DNA from: a bacterium | Lineage (GTDB): Bacteria > UBP13 > UBA5359 | Direction: 5' to 3' | Length of the DNA stretch: 12,856 nucleotides | Assembly (NCBI GenBank): GCA_028685295.1 | Contig: JAQUEL010000058.1 | Coordinates: forward strand, 1 to 12,856 | Part shown: one piece after another, positions 7,248-12,856 of the stretch | How positions within the stretch are numbered: the first letter of the stretch is position 1 | Layout of the letters: each line of letters starts with the position of its first letter | Made by a program: the position numbers and the translations under genes | The notes under the pieces: generated by a model | The model's database searches: none | What the model was told of the DNA's origin: nothing | The model's input: the letters and a program-made list of their open reading frames with translations, nothing else

Positions 7248-8401
7248 TCCTGCCAGTAAAGTATTCTGGGTGTCCCGCCATCCATATCGACCACACAGGT
7301 TATGATGAACGGCCTGCCATCGCGTATAAATCCGGAAGCCGTAAGTCTGTAAATAGATGACCTGGCCGTAAATAATGGTGCGATCTCACGAAAAACGGCC
7401 AGGGGAATATCACTTATATCCAGAAGAGCGCCTACATCATTAAAGGGCCCATTCTCGGTACGATAGGCCATAATCCTCTCAGCCATACCTTCATCCAGAC
7501 CGGGTACTGCAGCCAGTACTGCAGCAGAGACTGTGTTTATGTTGATCAATCCCTCTATCTCTTCTGCGTTGGAGAGGGTCAAGCGATCATATATGCCCTT
7601 TATATCTTTTCTGGAAAGCTCTGCCACACCCACTATATCAGCAACCTCCCTAAGGTTTCCGGCGCTGATAAACTGCATAAGAGCATTAATCTTGCTGTCA
7701 TCCAATATATCGCTAAGCAATGCTGTGAGCGTATTTCTCTCAGCAGCCAATATATTCACCCTTTTCTGCCCGGCAGCATTTATATTACGATCACGCGAAT
7801 ATACGGTGAAGATCTCAATAGGTACTAATCCTGTCGTATTATTAGTAGAAGAGGAAAGCCTTTCCGGTATTCCTTTTATCAAATGCAATTCACCTACGGC
7901 CAATAACGAGGCATTGCGAGCACGATAAGGCCTTTCCAGGGTGGAGTAATATTCGGTTTCAGCTCCCGATGCTCGTGAGATATCATCAGCATCACGCCAA
8001 TCAATAATAGAATCCGCTGCTTCACTATCGCCAAAGATATTTTCCAGCATCTCGGCAGATGCAGTATTAACGTTCACTCTGCCGGACTCATCCTCTATTA
8101 CTATGGTAAAGCCGGCTTCTCCCATATTCAGCTCAAGCTCTTCAGAGGTAAGGACCACTCCATTTTCCCCTCCGGTCAAAACAGATAAACTTAAATCATC
8201 AGCCTCTTTTAATCTTAACAGAGCCGCCTCTATAGCAGCCCGAGCCGCCCAACGGCACTTGATACGCTCAGTGTAATTTCTGGCAATACGTATCTCCGTA
8301 CGTGCCGTAAGGCCCAAACCGGCAGCCAGAATAATCAATGCTGCCAGCACCCAAAGTGTTACAACTAAAGCCGAGCCCCGGCGCTGATGCACCCGGATCA
8401 T
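7244..8401 (-). CDS. gspK: Minor pseudopilin GspK (tip protein)
   Basis: Largest minor pseudopilin, which caps the pseudopilus. It is 385 residues, far longer than the other pseudopilins, as expected for GspK. The leader MIRVHQRRG is followed by SALVVTLWVLAALIILAAG. The +5 residue is Val instead of Glu, the hallmark exception of GspK among pseudopilins. The globular part contains the family motif ESGRVNVNTASAEML (about 124-138) and a helix-hairpin-helix-like region near residues 285-330 (NINTVSAAVLAAVPGLDEGMAERI), typical of the GspK SAM-like domain. ATG has GAGGAG about 8 nt upstream and overlaps the gspJ stop as ATGA. Its stop overlaps gspL as GTGA. Confidence 0.95.
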   Translation of the reverse strand: MIRVHQRRGSALVVTLWVLAALIILAAGLGLTARTEIRIARNYTERIKCRWAARAAIEAALLRLKEADDLSLSVLTGGENGVVLTSEELELNMGEAGFTIVIEDESGRVNVNTASAEMLENIFGDSEAADSIIDWRDADDISRASGAETEYYSTLERPYRARNASLLAVGELHLIKGIPERLSSSTNNTTGLVPIEIFTVYSRDRNINAAGQKRVNILAAERNTLTALLSDILDDSKINALMQFISAGNLREVADIVGVAELSRKDIKGIYDRLTLSNAEEIEGLININTVSAAVLAAVPGLDEGMAERIMAYRTENGPFNDVGALLDISDIPLAVFREIAPLFTARSSIYRLTASGFIRDGRPFIITCVVDMDGGTPRILYWQE

Positions 8402-9108
8402 GGTAAAAGCTCCTCTGATATTCCACCGGATACAACTACGGCCGGATTGAAAGTGGAGGCCATCACAACGGGCACAGCACCATCTTTGGATCTGAGCGCT
8501 AATTCTATACGCACAGCTGCCGGCAATCTGATTTGATCAGCCCATTCATCAAGCCATTCATCGGCATCACGATCATAGTAACGACAGTTGAAACCTACTA
8601 CCTTATTGGAAAGTAATCTTGCCTCCACTCCTTCTTCAGCCTGATCTTTCCCAGGAAGGCTCAATCCCGGCTTAAAATCCTTTATCATACATAGCCCCAG
8701 TGGACGGCCATCGTTATCCCGCTCCACATAGTAAGTCACACGGCAAATACCACCCGCAAGCTGCGTTTCCGACATTGCTTGGCGGCTCATAGTTGTAAAC
8801 GCCAGTTTATCAAACTGCAGCCCATCCCATCCGTCAGTGGTATCCTCGCCTACCAGCCCCTCGTCTTCATCTATATCCGGCAGACAAGCACTATGCAACT
8901 CGGTCCCTATCCTATCCAGCAATATACGCCCGGTTTGAGATATATCCGCTCTCTCTTCCAATGCGGATGCACTAATTCCGGCAGCACGGAATGCCCCGTA
9001 TATAGCTCCAATAATCAGTATCAACATTGCGGCAGCCACCATGGTCTCTATCAGAGTAAAGCCCGAAGTCTGAAAAACAATCCCCTTATGCCTTATTACG
9101 CTTCTCAT
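8398..9108 (-). CDS. gspJ: Minor pseudopilin GspJ
   Basis: Minor pseudopilin of the tip complex, 236 residues. It has a 16-residue leader ending TSG, then FTLIETMVAAAMLILIIGA with Glu at +5. The helix continues through AISASALEERADISQTGRILLDRIGTELHSA, and a long beta-rich globular domain of the usual GspJ size follows. This includes LAFTTMSRQ, CRVTYYVERDNDG and VVGFNCRYYD...WLDEW. The start ATG forms a 4-nt ATGA overlap with the gspI stop and has GGAGG about 10 nt upstream. Its own stop forms another ATGA with gspK. Order, length and the T2SSJ-like C-terminal pattern (LPAAVRIEL) make the call secure. Confidence 0.93.
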   Translation of the reverse strand: MRSVIRHKGIVFQTSGFTLIETMVAAAMLILIIGAIYGAFRAAGISASALEERADISQTGRILLDRIGTELHSACLPDIDEDEGLVGEDTTDGWDGLQFDKLAFTTMSRQAMSETQLAGGICRVTYYVERDNDGRPLGLCMIKDFKPGLSLPGKDQAEEGVEARLLSNKVVGFNCRYYDRDADEWLDEWADQIRLPAAVRIELALRSKDGAVPVVMASTFNPAVVVSGGISEELLP

Positions 9109-9491
9109 TGGCTGTCAGCCTCCGCTGTCCGGCTGCTGCCGGCGAAACAGATAACCATCTCGTATGCCTGATGCCGTCCCTGACCGCGTTTTTCTACCGA
9201 GATTTCTGCCCGCCGCAAACCGATCGTATGGGTACTAAGATCTGCATTCCAGGAATAATCCGGTGCATTATCACCAAAATCGCCGGATACCGGCCCATCC
9301 TCGATGTCGGAACGTCGCTCAAGATCAGAGGCTACCTGATGTGCCAATATAGCTGCCCGGGAATAATCCTCCGCCAGCCTTACCGAAACGAGTCCCGACG
9401 AGAAAACCTTTAATGCAGCCGCTATACCTGTAGCCAGCAGTGCTGCCGCCACAATCATCTCCAGCATGGAAAAGCCTTTTTTACTCTTCAT
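9105..9491 (-). CDS. gspI: Minor pseudopilin GspI
   Basis: Minor pseudopilin that with GspJ and GspK forms the tip complex initiating the pseudopilus. The protein is 128 residues from ATG 9491. It has the short leader MKSKKG, then FSMLEMIVAAALLATGIAA with Glu at +5, and ALKVFSSGLVSVR..DYSRAAILAHQVASDLE, the usual GspI helix. The length is typical of the family (about 120-130). An in-frame GTG at 9512 would add seven residues (MRFYRLK); the ATG is preferred because GspI leaders are commonly about 6 residues. It overlaps the gspH end by 11 nt, and its stop is part of an ATGA junction with gspJ. A small globular domain ends MVICFAGSSRTAEADSQ. Confidence 0.92.
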   Translation of the reverse strand: MKSKKGFSMLEMIVAAALLATGIAAALKVFSSGLVSVRLAEDYSRAAILAHQVASDLERRSDIEDGPVSGDFGDNAPDYSWNADLSTHTIGLRRAEISVEKRGQGRHQAYEMVICFAGSSRTAEADSQ

Positions 9492-9999
9492 CTTCAGCCT
9501 GTAAAACCTCACCGCGCCCTGTTATGGCATCTACAACAACAGTCCAGGTTCTGCCGTAATTATCATCAATCCTAATAAGGGCATTCTCTGCCTGGCCCAA
9601 CTCCGTAAATCTTATCCAGTTCTCATTTACACTAGAATTTTTCACAACCAGCATAGTAACGTTGTCCGGCAGCCGATGGAAGCGCCCGGCAGGAGTAGTA
9701 ACCGGCCTGATAACATCCTCTCCCCTATCATCAGCAGTAATTTCCTCTACATGGACACCGTTCCCGTCATTAGCGAAAATCACCCGTGTATCCGTGCGTT
9801 CGGTTACAGCATGACTTCTGGCATAATTCAAAGCAGCCATTATCGTTCGGCAACCTGTACGCAGCCTGGCATCACGTAAGGCCGGCCCCATGGCTATAAT
9901 CACCGTGCCGCTGATTATAGCCATCACTGCCAGAACTACCAGCAACTCGACCATGGTAAAGCCCGTCTCTTTATTTATCCCAGTTGGTAATATCGGCAT
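9481..9999 (-). CDS. gspH: Minor pseudopilin GspH
   Basis: Minor pseudopilin expected near the pseudopilus tip complex. From ATG 9999 it is 172 residues. It has a 13-residue leader ending KETG, then FTMVELLVVLAVMAIISG, with Glu at +5. A GspH/FimT-like globular part follows: GCRTIMAALNYARSHAVTER, then a beta-rich region rich in DDRGED and NWIRFTELGQ. An in-frame earlier ATG pair (10029/10026) would give a 23-residue leader and a 59-nt overlap with gspG, with GGGG just upstream. ATG 9999 gives a leader of normal length and a 29-nt overlap. I prefer 9999, but the choice is not decided by the sequence. The identity as GspH rests on its position between gspG and gspI and on this helix pattern. Confidence 0.87.
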   Translation of the reverse strand: MPILPTGINKETGFTMVELLVVLAVMAIISGTVIIAMGPALRDARLRTGCRTIMAALNYARSHAVTERTDTRVIFANDGNGVHVEEITADDRGEDVIRPVTTPAGRFHRLPDNVTMLVVKNSSVNENWIRFTELGQAENALIRIDDNYGRTWTVVVDAITGRGEVLQAEDEE

Positions 10000-10414
10000 C
10001 GGAGCCGCTGCCACCCTCTCTGCCATCACGCCCCATCGAACTTAAGTCATAGGAATCAGCGTTGTTACTGCCGGGACATTCATAAGCATACTCTCTGCCC
10101 CATGGATCAGCCGGTATACTCCGCTTGACATACGGACCATTCCAACCATTTACATCACTCTGCGGCTTGACACGTAAAGCTTCCAGCCCCTCGTCCGTGG
10201 CGGGATACCGCCCTGTATGCAGATAAAACTGATCCAAAGCATTGCCTATGCTTTCAATATCGCTTATCGCCTTGGCATGCCTGGCCTCCTCCACACGCTT
10301 GACCACCACTATGGTGACTACTCCGGCCAGCAGAACGAGAATAACCATGACTACCAGTAGCTCCAGCAGTGTAAAACCTCTTCTGTTTCTATCTCTTCTT
10401 CGGATATTTTCCAC
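9971..10414 (-). CDS. gspG: Major pseudopilin GspG
   Basis: Major subunit of the periplasmic pseudopilus, processed by a prepilin peptidase that is not encoded here. The 147-residue precursor has a 13-residue basic leader ending RRG. The mature end starts FTLLELLVVMVILVLLAG, with Phe at +1 and Glu at +5 (E18), and continues into the hydrophobic N-terminal helix. The segment from YLHTGRYPATDEGLEAL through ADPWG is the GspG family core. The C-terminal loop 117-138 (NNADSYDLSSMGRDGREGG...) is the calcium-binding loop characteristic of GspG, which separates it from minor pseudopilins and from PilA. The start is a GTG (10414-10412) with a G-rich Shine-Dalgarno (GGGGGGA) about 7 nt upstream, inside the end of gspF. 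Its 3' end overlaps gspH. Confidence 0.97.
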   Translation of the reverse strand: MENIRRRDRNRRGFTLLELLVVMVILVLLAGVVTIVVVKRVEEARHAKAISDIESIGNALDQFYLHTGRYPATDEGLEALRVKPQSDVNGWNGPYVKRSIPADPWGREYAYECPGSNNADSYDLSSMGRDGREGGSGSDADITNWDK

Positions 10415-10417
10415 TCT

Positions 10418-11641
10418 TTATCCCCCCATCAGGTTGATCTGAAATATTGGCAGAAGCATAGCCAGGATGACAAACCCTATTACACTTCCAACCGCAACTA
10501 TAATTACCGGCTCCAAAAGGGAAACAATACCCTTAAGAGTAGCTTCCACTTCCACGTCATAGGTATCAGCTACCATCAACAGCACGTTTTGAAGATCTCC
10601 CGTTTCCTCTCCCACTGCTGCCATATTAGTGAGAAGTGATGGGAAAACACCTGTAGCATCAAGCTGCCCGGCAAAACCCTCTCCCTCCCGCATACCCTCT
10701 CGAGCACTGTCAGCTGCTCTGGCCAGGACTTCATTGCCCACTACGTCACGAGCGATGGAAATGGAATCAAAGAGCGATACTCCGCCTTGCAACAGAGTGG
10801 CCGTAGTCCTGGCAAATCTTGATACGGCAGCTTGCAATCCCAGCTTGCCAAAAACAGGTAATTTCATTTTAAGAGCATCCAGCCGGAAACGTCCATTGGA
10901 GGTGCCGGCATAAGCCCTGACCGCCGAGACTATCAATGCTATTACAATCGCCAGAACCCACCACCATTGAAATATTATACCGGAAATATTCAATAGCGCC
11001 GTAGTCGGTGCCGGCAGCGCCTGTTCAAACTCCTCAAATACGGCGGCAAATCTGGGCACCACCAGAGTTATCAAGAGAGTCACGGATAAGGTGCCGATGC
11101 CGATAAGCAGCATCGGATATGCCAGAGCACCGCGAATTTGCATTCTACGGGCCTGTTCCTTTTCCAGATATTCGGCCAGCCATTGCAATGTTGAGTGCAA
11201 TTGACCGCTTGCCTCACCTGCTTTTACCATGCTCACATAAAGACGTGGAAATATGCCGGGATATTGATCCAGTGCTTCCCATAATGCTTTGCCGCTATTG
11301 ATATCCTGTTGCATACGCTCTAATGCCGTTTTCAATCGTGGGTTTTCAGTGTGCTCCGTGAGAGCTGTAAAGGTGCGCATCAGCGGCAGTCCTCCACGTA
11401 CCAGATTGGCTAACTGACGACTGAAGACGGTAAGGTCCCTGCTCCCGACTTTGCCGCCGCCGGTTGCTCCACGACGCAGAAGAGAGCCCATACTTCCTCC
11501 GCTCGAGACCAGAGAGATATATCGAGGATGGATACCATCCTCTTTAAGTCTGATTAACACAGCGTGCTCATCCTCTGCTACCAGCTTGCCGCTGACCGGC
11601 CGTCCGCTGCTGCCTATTCCCTTATAAGAGTATTCACGCAT
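10418..11641 (-). CDS. gspF: Type II secretion inner-membrane platform protein GspF
   Basis: Polytopic inner-membrane protein at the centre of the assembly platform. It is thought to couple GspE ATP hydrolysis to pseudopilin insertion. The 407-residue length is typical of GspF/PilC. Two repeated T2SSF domains are visible, at about 70-195 and 272-397; each opens with the family pattern FSRQLANLVRGGLPL (73-87) or RFARTTATLLQGGVSL (275-290). Predicted membrane helices are at about 171-195, 218-241 and 377-400. The N-terminal YSYKGIGSSGRPVSGKL segment is the usual GspF start, so ATG 11641-11639 is chosen; it is the first canonical start after the upstream stop. Only a weak GGATGG element lies upstream. 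The stop is 3 nt before the gspG start, implying co-translation. Confidence 0.97.
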   Translation of the reverse strand: MREYSYKGIGSSGRPVSGKLVAEDEHAVLIRLKEDGIHPRYISLVSSGGSMGSLLRRGATGGGKVGSRDLTVFSRQLANLVRGGLPLMRTFTALTEHTENPRLKTALERMQQDINSGKALWEALDQYPGIFPRLYVSMVKAGEASGQLHSTLQWLAEYLEKEQARRMQIRGALAYPMLLIGIGTLSVTLLITLVVPRFAAVFEEFEQALPAPTTALLNISGIIFQWWWVLAIVIALIVSAVRAYAGTSNGRFRLDALKMKLPVFGKLGLQAAVSRFARTTATLLQGGVSLFDSISIARDVVGNEVLARAADSAREGMREGEGFAGQLDATGVFPSLLTNMAAVGEETGDLQNVLLMVADTYDVEVEATLKGIVSLLEPVIIVAVGSVIGFVILAMLLPIFQINLMGG

Positions 11642-11746
11642 GGCCGCATACCATCCAAATATAACCGCGCTTTCTTCAAATGTCCTGATCAGTCGTTGAT
11701 TATCAACCGGCTTCTGAATTTACTATGTGAGCATCCTAACCCGGTG
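11642..11746 (-). other. gspE-gspF intergenic gap with small palindromes
   Basis: This 105-nt stretch is one of the two longer breaks inside the operon. It holds two short inverted repeats: CTGATCAG (11685-11692), and GTTGAT/ATCAAC arms around a single base (11695-11707). No convincing -35/-10 pair, terminator or small ORF with a ribosome binding site is seen. The gspF frame stays open upstream of its ATG for about 26 codons back to a TAA near 11720, but with no ATG, GTG or TTG codon. The function, if any, is unknown. Confidence 0.35.
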
Positions 11747-12856
11747 TCATTCTATTTCGCCCTTCTGCGTAACGCGAACTACTTCCTCAAGAGTGGTCAC
11801 GCCCTGACGCACCTTTATTAATCCATCTTGATAAAGGGTCCGCATGCCCCCTGTGCAAGCTTCTTCTCTTATAGCGCCTGCGGGAGCACGCTCCAAAACC
11901 ATAGAGCGGAGATTTTCCTCCAGGATAAGAAGCTCAAAGATACCGGTCCGCCCCCTGTAACCGGTTTTCTTGCACTCGTCGCACCCACGACCGTGATAAA
12001 GTGAAAAGGCCCCTATGCCATTTTCGGCATCAAAAGAGCCGCATTCTTCCCTACAGGCAGGACAGATAGTGCGTACCAGCCGTTGTGCCAGAACGGCTTC
12101 AACGCTTGATGAAACCAGATAGGGTTCCACCTCCATCTCCAGCAGGCGTGTGATCGCTCCGGCAGCATCATTGGTGTGCAGAGTACTGAAAACAAGATGA
12201 CCGGTAAGAGCAGAATGAATAGCTATCTCAGCCGTTTCAGCATCTCTAATTTCACCAACCATGATAATATCCGGATCATGTCTCAGGATATGCCGTAAAC
12301 CATTAGCAAATGTCAGTCCTATACGAGGATGAACCTGTATCTGATTTATACCTTCAAACTGGTATTCCACCGGATCCTCTATGGTGATGATCTTCCTGGC
12401 AACTGAATATGTTTTCTGCAGAGCGGCATATAGAGTAGTTGTTTTTCCGCTGCCGGTAGGTCCGGTAACCAGTACCATACCATGCGGCAAGGTGCTGAGC
12501 TTTGCCATGCTATGCAATGTATCCTCCAGCATGCCACTGGTTTCCAACGAATAGCTGCCCGCGCCCCTGTCAAGCAATCTCAGAACCACACTCTCACCAT
12601 AAAGCGTGGGCATAGTGGATACTCTTATATCTATCTCACGACCGGCTATTCTTGATTTTATTCGCCCATCCTGCGGCAGCCTGCGCTCAGCGATATCAAG
12701 ATTGGACATTATTTTCAGCCGGGAAATAATGGCGGCCTGCAATCGCTTGGGAGGCGATGATATCTCGTGTAGGATACCGTCAATACGATAACGCACCCGC
12801 ATACCGCGCTCGAACGGCTCCACATGGACATCACTGGCGCGCTCCTGCACGGCCTG
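11747..12856 (-). CDS. gspE: Type II secretion ATPase GspE, 5'-truncated by the window edge
   Basis: Cytoplasmic hexameric secretion ATPase that powers pseudopilus assembly on the GspF/GspL platform. The visible 369 residues hold the C-terminal ATPase core. Numbered from base 12856, it has Walker A GPTGSGKT at 132-139, Walker B-type IIMVGE at 197-202 followed by [10 protein letters not shown], and the His box TLHTND at 225-230. The CxxC...CxxC metal-binding module (CPAC near 265, CDEC near 292) is typical of GspE/PilB. The reading frame is open to the window edge, and the segment [14 protein letters not shown] is an internal family motif. The GTG at 12850 is therefore not the start, and the N1E/N2E domains that contact GspL lie outside. 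The stop is TGA at 11749-11747, followed by a 105-nt gap before gspF. GspE and PilB share this core, but the pseudopilin, GspK and secretin neighbours favour GspE. The call is firm. Confidence 0.96.
   Translation of the reverse strand, partial: QAVQERASDVHVEPFERGMRVRYRIDGILHEISSPPKRLQAAIISRLKIMSNLDIAERRLPQDGRIKSRIAGREIDIRVSTMPTLYGESVVLRLLDRGAGSYSLETSGMLEDTLHSMAKLSTLPHGMVLVTGPTGSGKTTTLYAALQKTYSVARKIITIEDPVEYQFEGINQIQVHPRIGLTFANGLRHILRHDPDIIMVGEIRDAETAEIAIHSALTGHLVFSTLHTNDAAGAITRLLEMEVEPYLVSSSVEAVLAQRLVRTICPACREECGSFDAENGIGAFSLYHGRGCDECKKTGYRGRTGIFELLILEENLRSMVLERAPAGAIREEACTGGMRTLYQDGLIKVRQGVTTLEEVVRVTQKGEIE

Noticed and set aside
1858-12856. Type IV pilus cluster instead of T2SS
   Set aside because: GspG calcium loop, GspH/I/J set and a large GspK lacking Glu+5 are T2SS-specific, although L-M-C-D look pilus-like.

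Overview
This window is almost entirely one tightly packed minus-strand operon for a type II secretion system (T2SS), followed by one gene of the DUF4139 family. Secretin, signal peptides and pseudopilins point to a diderm (Gram-negative) bacterium. GC is moderate (roughly mid-to-high 40s %), and isoleucine is often written with the rare-in-enterics codon ATA. The long five-N-domain secretin, the PilM-PilN-like GspL and the PDZ-less GspC differ from the enterobacterial/Vibrio T2SS. They suggest an uncultured or deep-branching lineage (Omnitrophota/PVC-like is a guess only). No taxonomic marker is present.

Layout, in transcription order (high to low coordinate): gspE (12856-11747, 5' end outside the window), a 105-nt gap, gspF (11641-10418), gspG (10414-9971), gspH (9999-9481), gspI (9491-9105), gspJ (9108-8398), gspK (8401-7244), gspL (7247-5742), gspM (5745-5155), a gspC/pilP-like gene (5158-4283), a 31-nt gap, gspD (4251-1858), a 121-nt gap, the DUF4139 gene (1736-282), then about 280 nt with no convincing gene and an imperfect hairpin at 4-39. 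Five successive junctions from gspI to gspC are 4-nt ATGA/GTGA overlaps. All real genes lie on the minus strand; any operon promoter is upstream of gspE, beyond base 12856.

How the genes work together: GspE is the cytoplasmic ATPase and GspF the membrane platform. GspG is the major pseudopilin, and GspH, I, J and K are the minor pseudopilins that prime and tip the pseudopilus. GspL and GspM anchor the ATPase to the inner membrane, the GspC-like protein bridges to the outer membrane, and GspD is the outer-membrane channel. The prepilin peptidase (GspO/PilD), GspN and a pilotin are not in the window. The exported DUF4139 protein at the end is of unknown role.

The most interesting points are architectural. 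The block L-M-C-D repeats the order and domain logic of the type IV pilus set pilM-pilN-pilO-pilP-pilQ. GspD carries one N-type ring domain more than the textbook GspD. GspC lacks a PDZ or coiled-coil module and ends in an Arg-rich tail. The DUF4139 protein ends in an outer-membrane beta-signal-like pattern. I see no CRISPR array, mobile element, tRNA or rRNA.
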